Shown here one piece after another: positions 45,090 to 54,949 of a stretch of DNA of 64,000 bases. The notes under the pieces are model-generated. The model was given only the letters and a program-made list of their open reading frames with translations. It did not search any database and had not been told where the DNA came from. Source of the DNA: Microdochium bolleyi (Eukaryota > Ascomycota > Sordariomycetes > Xylariales > Microdochiaceae); the NCBI GenBank assembly GCA_001566295.1, contig KQ964248.1, positions 2,542,001 through 2,606,000 of the forward strand, written 5' to 3'. How positions within the stretch are numbered: the first letter of the stretch is position 1; the number at the start of each line of letters is the position of its first letter. A program made the position numbers and the translations under genes.

Positions 45090-47013
45090 TCAGCAGCCCC
45101 CATCGTACTCCGCTCCCATGGCCAGATTTGTGCCTGTCCGGTTCTCGTACCCGATCCGCACCAAAGTCTGCTCGCCAGGGTGGTAGTGCGGCCAGCCACG
45201 GCCACGGGCCACCGCTCCGTAGTCACTACAAGTGAAGTACGTGTCCAGGCCATGGGCTGGGTCCTTGGCGAACGCGACGAATGCCCCGCGGTGATATGCC
45301 ATCACAGCGTCCTGCTCGGGGGTGTTCGGGATGGGGGACTGCGGGATCGTGTCGAAGATGCTCGGGACCTTTTGGTTATCATGGCACCTGTTAGCAAGTG
45401 TTTTGGGGGGCTCATGTTGCGTAAAGTCGTACTTTAGCGCTGACTGGCAAGGGCAAGATATTTCTCCTCTGCCCGCTGCCAGATCTTAACTTGGCGAAAA
45501 GGAGAGAGGAGGGCAAGAAGGAGATTGGAACCACGGTGGCTTACATCAGAACCATGCCACGCGCCTGTAGTAAACGGCTCATATGCCAGAATTGTGTTCG
45601 GGAAATTCCCGAACCACCGGTACCGCCATGTCGGATTTCCTAGACGCCTTGACTTGCCCGCGCGTAATGCTGCCGGGCACGTGAACGTGCTGTCGGTAAT
45701 GCTGTCCAGAACCTCCTGGGGCGGTGTCAAGTCCGGGGGCAGGATGAAGCGGTACAGATCTGCCTCTCTGTCCGCCGTACCAAGGAGGACCGGTCGGGTT
45801 GCGGGACCGTGAGCGGTGTAGTTTGTGAAGACGAGGATGTCATCTGTTACCGGGCCGAAGGGCAGACCGGCGGAGGAAATACCGTCTAGGGGTATTGCGG
45901 AGATCAGGGACACCGCGGGTAGGGAGAGCATGCAAGCTAGTATATCGGATTGGGCTTGATCTCCGCTGTCGTGAGCGGCAACAGGGGTCAAGAGGGTAGA
46001 TGAAGCTGCCGCAGAAGTAGTAGCAGTGGAGACAGAGGGGTTATGAGGATGAGAACAACCAGCGTTCACAGCAGCCTGGTCCCATGATTTCATGGCAGCG
46101 TCAACACCCTGCAGCCCAAAGTCCTGCGCAAAGCCACTCATCATAATGAAGCCGGCAGCAATTGGATCGTCGGGGTACGCATAGGACAGGATGTCCGTCA
46201 TAGAGCCGCCCGCGGACTGCCCGAAGAGCGTGATCCGCTCAGGGTCGCCGCCAAACTGGGCGATATTGTCACGCACCCACTCGAGCGCCATCCGAGCGTC
46301 AAGCACGCCTAGGTTTTGCCGGGGAAGTGCGGGTGACCCGGGAAAGCCAAGAATGTTGAGCCGGTAGTTTATCGAGACGACAATGATTTCGTCAGCGTGC
46401 TCGGCCGCGAGGGACCGGCCGTTTTGGCTAGGCATTGCGGACGAGCCAGCGACGAAGCTGCCACCGTGCACAAAGAGCATGACGGCCTTTGGCCTGGAGG
46501 GGAGGGTGCTCTTCTTGGCCCAGACATTTAGGGTCAGGCAATCTTCACTCTCCGGGAGGCCGTAGGTTGACATGGCGAGGAGCATGGCAAAGCCGGCCTC
46601 GGTGATGTTGGACTCGGGGCCTGGCGTAGACGGCTCTGCTGCCGTGGGGCTGGACTGATAGCATGAGAAGCCCTGCATGGCGGATTGCGTAAGTCAAAGC
46701 GATATGGAACGAGCGGTCAGAGTCCCGTGCCGAGGTGCTGGCTTACAAAGTGGGTGGCGTCAATCTCCGCGTTACTGAGATATGGCCTGGGAGCCTGCCA
46801 GCGGAGTGCTCCCACAGGTGGAACAGCATATGGTATGCCCAGATAGGCAGAGACACCATTTTCCGGGTCGAGAACACCTCGGACTGTGCCGCTGGTCGTC
46901 AGGACCACCGGAGCAGTGCTGCTATCCCGTGGTTGCGGAGAGACGTGGCGGGCTTCCAGGCTTGTGACCAGGATCGAGGCCAGTATCCAGGCATCAATGT
47001 TGAGCAACTTCAT
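45090..47013 (-). CDS. Secreted type-B carboxylesterase/lipase
   Basis: Three exons (47013-46747, 46672-45545, 45368-45090) give 557 residues. A signal peptide of about 21 residues (MKLLNIDAWILASILVTSLEA) sends it out of the cell. It is an alpha/beta hydrolase of the cholinesterase-like family: SGTVRGV, GIPYAVPPVGALRW, SEDCLTLNVW, the oxyanion-hole motif VHGGSF, nucleophile Ser in LFGQSAGG, acid Glu in ADREADLYRF and His in GAWHGSD. The triad is complete by the end of exon 2. The last intron is 176 bp; the exon after it adds 93 residues ending YDGGC. If this intron is kept, the frame reads on for 36 residues and stops, giving a shorter protein that still has the triad. The substrate (ester, lipid or feruloyl type) cannot be told. 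Confidence 0.92.
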
Positions 47014-48210
47014 TGTGTGAGCTATGAAGGCAGAGGTGTCCTTTCATGCGACAGCTCTAGGTGCCAAAGCCGACGAAAGCTTCGGCTTTTATACATGTTT
47101 GTTCCTAGGACTTGCGTTGTCTCTCGAAGCAGTACGTGATGCCAGACTGTTGCTGTCAAAGCTCGAATTGTGAGCCGCCTTGCGGGGTGAGTGAACGAAG
47201 AAGACCATTTTGGGCATGGGCGAGGGGGCCTGGCCAATCAGAGCGTGACGCGAAACACGAAGGCTTGGCGTGCGAGCGATGCGAGAGAGGACGCGGGCTG
47301 TACGGTGTCAATGATGTTGAACTGTTGACTTGCTCCTCTAGGGTACTGATGCATTCGCAGTCGGCCTGGAAGTCGAGACCTGGAGGTGCACGGGAGTTGC
47401 TTGCCGGCGGTGTGCCTTGATGGACTGGGGAAGGAACGAACACAGAGAGCCCACTCCGTATCGCTCGCTCTTTCCAGCGTCGCTCAACCACACAGGCGGG
47501 TGCCATCCACCATCACACGACCATCAGCCGGCTCGCGCTCACCTCCAGGCCCACGCCCTCCACCAGTCTAGTCCAGGCCGACCGGTCGTTGCCGCCGGCG
47601 GCCACCCGCCGCGACCCCGATCCAAGATGCCCAAGATGGTGGCGCTCCAATGATGGGCATGTGCCTGGCGGCAGGCGCACTCGGCGGCGAGTGGGCCCCG
47701 CCTGCCAGGCGGCTTCTGGGCTGCCGATTGGGCGCCTACGCGACCCGCTGCCCGCTAGCTACCCGCCATCCCTGATGCCCCCCGTCGTGGGCACATCCCA
47801 TCCATCACCCTCACTGGCTGCGCGCTCCATCTCATCACCTCTGCTCATCCACCGTCCCCCAGAGCGGGCGACTCTCCTGTCGAGCACAATGAGCTGCAGC
47901 TCCCTCCAGCAGTAGCGCTGGCCGCCGCCACTGTGACCGCGACCGCCTGCCATGCACCTCCCACGTGCCCGCCTCAGGGGCACCTCCCAACCGCCATGGC
48001 TATACGCGCCTGCACCTCCAACTCCTGACTATCGTGTCGCTGGTGGCTTGCCGGCTCGCCGACTGGCGCTCGCCATGCCGCCCGCTATATCCTCTGCGTC
48101 ATGTCCGTTTTTCTTCCAAGCAGAAACTCGGCAGTCTTCCTCTTGGATCTGGACCTCGGACACAGATCAGCATTTACTCCTCGGCCAGCCGGGTCCACCG
48201 CCATAGCGCA
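47014..48210. other. Divergent promoter region, esterase and paralog D
   Basis: About 1.2 kb between two divergent starts. From about 47450 to 48210 the plus strand is rich in C and T runs, which may be part of a pyrimidine-rich leader of paralog D. Open frames there have no motif. Confidence 0.5.
47097..47103 (-). promoter_or_regulatory. TATA box of the carboxylesterase gene
   Basis: TATAAAA on the minus strand lies 84 bp upstream of the ATG at 47013, a spacing typical of inducible secreted-enzyme genes. Confidence 0.65.
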
Positions 48211-49997
48211 ATGCATCCCTCCTCTTGCTTGCTCGTCTTCCTGTCAGTCGTCAGCGGGATCGCCGCCCTGCAGGTCACGCCCAACTCGCCCTGCTCCTCC
48301 TTCTGTGTCGACTCCAACGATTTGAACTTTGCCGACCCTGCCTCCTCCAACACGAGGAACAAGGACATCGTCTGCTATGACTCCGAGTACCAGTCTTCAC
48401 CAGCTGGCCAGAAGTTCAAGAGGTGCCTCAGCTGCTTGCAGGGAAGTACCTTTGCTCAGGGTCAGGAGAGCGACCAGCAGTGGTTCCTATGTGAGTCTCC
48501 GCCCAACCGCACCACGCTTCACAAGACAGGCAGTAGACAGCAGGACTGACTGAGTATATGATCTAGATAATCTGCGCTATACCGTGGACTACTGCATATT
48601 TGGCTTTCCAAACGCCACAAATATCGCTTCCACGCCATGCTCGACAGAAAAGGCTTGTGGCGAGCTCAAAGGGGCGCTGACTGGCGACCTCTTGAGCAGT
48701 GCCAAAAAGGGCGCAGACTATGCATTTTGCAACGCCAACGGCGCCGTTATGCAGAGCGATGAAATCAAGAAGTGTCACGCCTGTGTCTCTGTGTCAGATG
48801 ACCAGGACTTTCTAGCAAACTGTAAGTGGCAATGTTGGGTAGCCTCCCCTGAATAAGCCAAGCGCGTGCTGACCACGTCCAACTCCCTCAGATGTCGTTG
48901 CACTCGACGCAGGATGTCAACAACAGCCAGGCACGGGAGCGGCCATCGGTCTGAGCGATACCGTCTTCAGCAGCCAAGTCATCAACTCCACAGACCCCAG
49001 CTCGACAACGAACAAGAACTCCCCATCAGGGCTCAGCACACCCGTCATCATCGGCATTGGCGTAGGCGGCGCCGCGATCCTTGTAATAGCTGCCGGGATA
49101 GTATTCGTATGCTGCAAGAGACGCCGCAACCGGCGTGTCCGCCTGGGAGATGGCAATCAGGCAGGCAGGATCGCCTCCCAGGACTATCCGATATCGCCGT
49201 TGTCGTTCCGCTGTCAGGCGCAACCGGCGCCCTACGAGTCGACCATCTTCAAGAACGCCTCTGAAGTCACCGTCCCAGATTCCAATAAGATGGGGAGCCC
49301 AATCATTGGGTTCACGCACACGGCAAGCCCCAAGGCGTTAGAGGCCGAGGCTTTTGAGAAACCCAACTACGGAGGATGGCAGCCCCAACTACCAAAGTCT
49401 CGCATGATCACCAGCAAGTCAGACCGCGCCCACGCCTCTCTCGACAGCATCACGACCACGACGACGGCTGCGCCACCTGCCATGCCAGGTAACGTCCATC
49501 AGGCATGGTCGCCGCACATCGCGCGCTTCTCGCCCGTGGAAGACATGGCATCTCCCCAGAGCACGACAAGCACACGGAGCACTACGGCGTTGCTGCCCCT
49601 GAAGCCGTATAACCCATCAGAGTGGAGCGGCGGTGCAAACGCGACACCAACGATTCCCACGCCCATATCAGGCGCCACCGCAAGTCCTCTGCTGGGACGA
49701 GCCTGGGACGACATCCCGCGCAAGTCTTCACTCCCTCCACAGCAACAGCAGCAGCAACCACCGCCCCGGTATCCGCCGAAGCGGGAGCCATGGGGAGAAT
49801 TACCACCACGGCCTTCGCCGACGGGTGGATCACCGGCCCGTAAAAACACAGTGACCCCAGAGAAGGGGAGCCTCGCGGTAGCAGTGGCAAGGACTACCGG
49901 CCCACACAAGGGGAAAAGAGGCAGCAGCAGCAACGGGACGAGCCCCGTGGAGACGAGCAGGATCAACACCGTCTTCCCGGGGCCGCCGAGGAGGTGA
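48211..49997 (+). CDS. 12-Cys single-pass membrane protein, paralog D
   Basis: Three exons (48211-48490, 48567-48821, 48892-49997) give 546 residues. The signal peptide (residues 1-19) is followed by LQVTPNSPC. All 12 cysteines match A, B and C, with RCLSC and KCHAC as pairs. Both introns are GT-AG and phase 1, each splitting a Tyr codon: WFLY|NLRYT and FLANY|VVAL. These are the same positions as in A (and in C for both, in B for the first only). The helix is at 229-253 (VIIGIGVGGAAILVIAAGIV) followed by CCKRRRNRR. The tail is Ser/Pro-rich with six Gln (49740-49757), RYPPKREPW and PPRPSP. It lacks the A/B terminal motif. Two cysteines directly inside the membrane edge could be palmitoylated. 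Function unknown. Confidence 0.9.
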
Positions 49998-50472
49998 CAG
50001 GGGTGAAGGGCAGGAGGCCTGATTGTACCTATACTTTCTGTTTCTGCTGGGGTGTCTTCCCGTCTCTTTTGTCCAGTTTTTCAGCGATCTAGCGATGTAA
50101 GCCATATTGATTTCAATGATTCCATCTCGACGTCCTCGTCCACACCTTGCACAGACGATATGTGATGCGACCACACATCTCTTGTTATCACGTACAAGCA
50201 ATTTCACGCAAGCCCACATTTCTATACCATGGAGTATGAGACAAGGTATAAAACTTTCGACTCTTCTACTTGTATCCATTCCGCAACTATCACATCCGGA
50301 TCCTGGCTTTTTGTTCTCACATAGTCCATACCACATGTTTATTGGACACTAAAACAGTACACCACTCATCGATTTACCGTCTCCTTCCAAGCTTGCAACT
50401 AGAAGGCCGTTATCTGACTTTTGTTTTACGGACTCTTGTCTCGTCTCATCGATTCACAAATTGCCATTTCAC
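49998..50472. other. Intergenic between convergent genes
   Basis: About 475 bp between the 3' ends of paralog D and the M20 peptidase gene. T-rich on the plus strand. No gene. Confidence 0.5.
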
Positions 50473-52266
50473 TCAAGGTAGTGTGGACTCGTCCATGTTC
50501 CGAATGAAGTCGCTGTACCACTTGACACCGTTGATGTGCGCGCGGACGTTGAGGCGCTCGTTGACGGTGTGGATACCCTCAGGCAGGCCGCTGCCGCCCG
50601 TGTTCTCGCTGGGGTCGAACTGGGGACCCCATCGGAAGATGTGCCGCGACAGATCCCAGTAGAACCTCGTGTCCGTGTTGCCCGTCATGATGCCGGGAGC
50701 AACCACCATAGACTCGCCGTACAGCGCGCGGGTCGTGCCGGCGATGATGCCGTAAGGGGTGAGGGTCTTGCTGTCACTGGCGGCGGAGGTGAAGAGCTCG
50801 GTGGGGGTGACGGGCGCGGGCTCTAACGCCTTGCCAGTGTCACGAAGTGTGATGGACGATGGGGTCTCGCCCTCGGACGAGTTGCTGGGGAAGGCGTGCA
50901 CGTCGAGCTTGTACTTCTTAGCGATGCCGTGTGCGATCTTGGCGAGCTTGTCCTTGACGACGCTCGTCTGCTCGCCGACGTTGACACGGTGGTTGACGAG
51001 CACGACGGTGCGCTCGGGCAGTGCGTTGGACTTGACGCCGCCGCTGATGATGTCGGGCGCCTGCGAGGTGGTGAAGAGGTACTTGAAGGCGTCGCCGAGC
51101 TTGGCCGCCTCGAGCGCGAGTTTGTCCTCCTTGCGATGCTTTTTGGAGCAGGTGTTCGCGGCGGCGTGCGAAGGGAGTAGCTTGCGCAGCTTCTTGGGGA
51201 AGTCCTCGCTGTACTCAGCACCGCACTGCAGGAGGCTGAGGAAGGGGTTCTCGTTGTAGAGGCGAGACTCGTAGGGGTTGGCTTCAATCTGGGTGATGAG
51301 CTCGGCCATGACGCCGATACCGTTGTGAAGTGGCGGGATCGAGGAGTGGCCACCGGGCATGCGCAGAATGACCTCGACGTCAATGTAACCCTTCTCGGCG
51401 ACGCCAGGGATGGCAAAGTTTGTGCCCCAAGCTTCAGCAATGCCAGCGCCCTCGTCGATAATGACGGCAACGCCGTCCTTGCCGTATCGATCAAGCAGGA
51501 ACGCGGAGAGATTCCGGGCGCCGCGGAAGCCCGAAATCTCCTCGTCGAAGCCGAAGGACAGCACAAGAGTCCGCTTGGGCTCGTAGTTGGCCTGCAGCAA
51601 AAGCTCTACCGACTCGAGGATGCCGATCAGGTTGTTCTTGCAGTCGTTGGAGCCACGGCCCCAGAGGTACTTGCCATCGTAGTGGCCGCTGAAGGGCGGG
51701 TGTGTCCACTGGCCGACGGTCGCCTTGGCCACGGGAACCACGTCCTGGTGGGCCATGAAGACGGTGGGCTTGAGGGCCGCGTCGGAGCCCTTCCAGGTGT
51801 AGAGGAGGCCGTGGGTGTTGACGGTCTCGAGGCTGAGCTTGCTGTGGACGAGCGGGAAAGTCTTCTTGAGATAGTCGGCAAAGTCGAAGAGGACGTCCCA
51901 GCGAGGATCCTCGCCAACGGCGCCCATGTCGTCGTAGGACTCGGTGGGGATCTTAACGGCGCCGGCCATGTTGGCGACGGCGACATCGAGAAACTCTGGC
52001 GAGTCGATGAAGCTGCTCATCTTGTCGAGGTGCTCGTTGCTGAGGCTAGGCTTCAGCGGCTCGGCCTGGTCGCATCGAGCCTTTAGGGGCTCCTGCCCGC
52101 CGCCATAGAGAGGTTCGTCGAAGGCCAAGTATACACCACCGATGGCTCTGAGGACGAGTGCCGCAATGGCGACCTTGGAGAGGGTGGTCCAGTAGGAAGA
52201 GTGGGAGCGGCTCTTGGGCGCCGGGGCGCTCACAGCCGAGGGTAGGAGTCCCTGTTTCTCATTCAT
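50473..52266 (-). CDS. cps1: Vacuolar carboxypeptidase S-like M20 metallopeptidase
   Basis: A single exon encodes 597 residues, close to yeast Cps1 (576). The enzyme is a two-zinc exopeptidase of family M20 that removes C-terminal residues from peptides in the vacuole. Residues 31-49 form one uncleaved signal-anchor helix (type II) after a polar N-terminus. Metal and catalytic motifs are visible: FMAHQDVVPVA, LWGRGSNDCKNN, FGFDEEISG and, near the end, TGNTDTRFYWD. The dimerisation domain (about residues 290-430) includes MPGGHSSIPP. The frame is open for 68 more codons upstream, but this part has no ATG in good context and overlaps a TATA-like TTATATC at about 52335, so I chose the ATG at 52266. 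No introns and no defect. Confidence 0.95.
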   Translation of the reverse strand: MNEKQGLLPSAVSAPAPKSRSHSSYWTTLSKVAIAALVLRAIGGVYLAFDEPLYGGGQEPLKARCDQAEPLKPSLSNEHLDKMSSFIDSPEFLDVAVANMAGAVKIPTESYDDMGAVGEDPRWDVLFDFADYLKKTFPLVHSKLSLETVNTHGLLYTWKGSDAALKPTVFMAHQDVVPVAKATVGQWTHPPFSGHYDGKYLWGRGSNDCKNNLIGILESVELLLQANYEPKRTLVLSFGFDEEISGFRGARNLSAFLLDRYGKDGVAVIIDEGAGIAEAWGTNFAIPGVAEKGYIDVEVILRMPGGHSSIPPLHNGIGVMAELITQIEANPYESRLYNENPFLSLLQCGAEYSEDFPKKLRKLLPSHAAANTCSKKHRKEDKLALEAAKLGDAFKYLFTTSQAPDIISGGVKSNALPERTVVLVNHRVNVGEQTSVVKDKLAKIAHGIAKKYKLDVHAFPSNSSEGETPSSITLRDTGKALEPAPVTPTELFTSAASDSKTLTPYGIIAGTTRALYGESMVVAPGIMTGNTDTRFYWDLSRHIFRWGPQFDPSENTGGSGLPEGIHTVNERLNVRAHINGVKWYSDFIRNMDESTLP

Positions 52267-53860
52267 CGTGGCGGCTGCTGACGGTCGCGAGGATGTCGTT
52301 GGGTGCAGTGGGAAGGGACTGGACGGAGAGAGGAGATGTCTCCGGATATAAAGCGAAAGAGGAGGCCGACATCGCCGGTAGGCGCCCGCCCCTCGAAACG
52401 GGGAGGCGCGACCGACCGGGGTCCAACACCGATAAACAGTGGGGCGCGTGGCCCGGATAGGCAGCTGCAACGCGGCTCCAGCGGGGCAGCCGCCCGAAGG
52501 TCAACTCCGTCGGGTCGATCGTTGCAGTGTGCAATGCCAGGCCATCACTGACATGATAACAGAATCCTATACAGCAAGTTGTGCAATACGAATTCATGGC
52601 AGCTTGCCTCGTATCTAGGCAATTATGAGCAATCAATACCCAAGGAGCGTGCAGTCAAGCCGTGATTGGCATCCCGGTCTCAAGTGGGGTAGCAGAAGTG
52701 CTTGTATTGCTTGATGCCGAAACATGTTCGGATAATGGGCCGCTAAGACAAGAGCTATCCAAGCCTGGAAGTTTGGTCCCTGATCCCGCGATTACGTCAA
52801 CACAACCGCCGTGGGTAAGCAATGCCCGGTGCCCGGAGGACGTGTCAAGACGTCCACCTCCAGGGCATGCACGGAGCCTTCTCTGCCTCGCCTGGCTTTT
52901 CCGTCCGTTCTGACCATGCTTAGCTGCGCAATAGCATGGTTGCACGGCTGGTGACCTCGGAAATCCGCTCCTTCATATTCCTGAGTGGGTGAGCTCTCCA
53001 GCTACCTTTCCCCAATTGTGCCTCCCAGCCATCGAGAACGAGCCAACTGCAAACACCACAAGCTCACAACAGAGTGGTCACGCGAGCACCAGGTAGCTAT
53101 CTCCTCTGCCTGGACCGGGCACGACAGGCACGAAAATTGGGGGTAGGCGACCAGATAAATTGGGGTAAAGGATGCGGGGAACATTCAGCCGCCTGGCGCC
53201 GCCCGGACGACAAGCTCCGCCCGTGATGGACAAATGACGGCGTCACTTTGAGACCTGTGCGTCTCAAGAGTCCACGGGTGCCTCGCCGCTGCGGTGGATC
53301 GGCACTTCCCAGGGCCCTGTCCAGATGTGCCGTTCTCGATCTCTTCTCCAAGGCTTGTTCCGTAGGTCTGACCCAGTGCCCGGAGCAAACACCGCGATGC
53401 GACGTTGTCGTCCGCCGGAGAGCCTGCAAATGGGCCCGGGGTGTCACTCATGGGCAGCTTTTCAACGAGACTCCAATCTGCTGGGGTCAATTTGTTCTTC
53501 GAGTCGTGTTTCTATGACAGAAACTGTGGTTCCCTTGGCGAGATCGTCAGGGAGACGGGGGAAACTAGTCTCACACCTAGCAGCACGGCACGGGCAATTG
53601 GGAAGAGTGCAGCAGCGGTGTCCGCAAGATGTAATGATGATGGATGATGCTCACATTAGCAGGACCCTCGGTCCCAAGTATGCGGCCAGGAACAGATATA
53701 AGTCACACCATAACATCTCGCTCGCCCGTTGATGCTCATCAATGCCACCACTACTGCTCCTCCCCGCCGTGTAACAATAAAACAACATTGCTTTTCTGAA
53801 TCACAGACCACCGGCAAACCGCTAACATCGTTATCCTCGTCGGATGCTCGACGTCATGAC
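52267..53860. other. Divergent promoter region, cps1 and GFA gene
   Basis: About 1.6 kb. Open frames such as 53325-53732 have no motif. A TATA-like GATATAAG at 53695-53702 probably serves the GFA-domain gene. Nothing else is seen. Confidence 0.5.
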
Positions 53861-54824
53861 ATGCGCCCCAACGCTGCTACACTAAGACACCTCACGACCC
53901 TCAGGAGCTCCTCCTGCACACGCCCAGCACAGCACAAGATCAATTCCTTCGGCATATCCAGCAGGTACTGCTCGACTGTCTTTCAACATCAATTGCTTCC
54001 AGCCTCCGCCACCACCAAAGTCAAGACCAGCTTAAACACAACATCACCGCACAGCCAATCCGCCCTCTTCTCGACCACCGCCATGACCAAGCAGGATCAG
54101 CAGCAGAAGCCGCCGCAGGACCACATGTCCAAGTCCCGCGCCGCGGCGGCAGAAGACCCGAACAAGGACAACGACGACTGGAAGTCCAAGCCGCCGTACC
54201 GCACGACGGAGAAGAACGAGCACTTTGACAAGATCTGGACCGCGCACTGCTCCTGCGAGCGCGTCAAGTACTGGCTGTCGCGCGAGAAGCCCCTGGCGTC
54301 AAAGTACTGCCACTGCCGCGACTGCCAGTCCCTGCACGGCGCGCCGTTCCAGTGGGCCGCCGTCTTCCACAAGGAGGACCTGCACTTTGAAAAGGGCGCC
54401 GAGGGCCTCGCGTTCTACAACACGGCCGACAAGCAGACGCACCACAAGCTGCCGTGCAAGGTGAGCTGCGCGTACTGCCACACGCCTATCATGGACGAGG
54501 GCCGCAAGATGGTCCTCATGTTCCCGGGCATCATCAAGGTGGAGGACCCGGAGCACAAGAAGTATTTCGATCCTCAGTATGTTCTATTCTCCCCTCCTAA
54601 TTCTCGAATCTGTACCTGGGACTCTGCGTACATGACCACCCGCTGACTCGGTCCTTCTTGTCGGTCCTTCTTGTAGATGCCACATCTTCTACAAGCAGCG
54701 CATAGTAGACATCTCAGACGGCAAGCCCAAGTGGACCGGGCTCGATGAGGACAGCGACTTGATGGAGGATGTCGAAGCGGAGAACATTGAGTCGGTCGTG
54801 GGCCGGGACAAGGTCGACAGTTGA
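53861..54824 (+). CDS. GFA/CENP-V-domain zinc protein, likely mitochondrial
   Basis: Two exons (53861-54576, 54677-54824) give 287 residues from this start. The C-terminal domain has the zinc ligands of the GFA fold: CSCERVKYWLS, CHCRDCQSLHGAPFQW and CAYCHTPIMDEG. The family includes bacterial glutathione-dependent formaldehyde-activating proteins and CENP-V; in fungi the role is mostly unknown. The first 70 residues are rich in Arg, Ser and Thr with no acidic residue (MRPNAATLRHLTTLRSSS), typical of a mitochondrial presequence. Another in-frame ATG at 54083 has an excellent context (ACCGCC before it) and would give a cytosolic form; an earlier one at 53732 sits too close to the TATA-like site at 53695. 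The 100-bp intron joins DPQ to CHIFYKQRIVDISDGKPKW. The C-terminus is acidic. Confidence 0.87.
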
Positions 54825-54949
54825 GCGATTGGTAGAGCTTCGTCAGCCGACGTGAGCATTGTGCGACACAACGTGAGGCTGAACAGGATCCAAAGTCTAG
54901 CATGAAGAAAACGATGAAACGCCATCTACTGCCACCGTCATGTGCAGGC

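Noticed and set aside
52267..52470. 68-codon N-terminal extension of the M20 peptidase
   Set aside because: No signal or motif, overlaps a TATA-like site, and the ATG at 52266 gives the normal family length with the membrane anchor.
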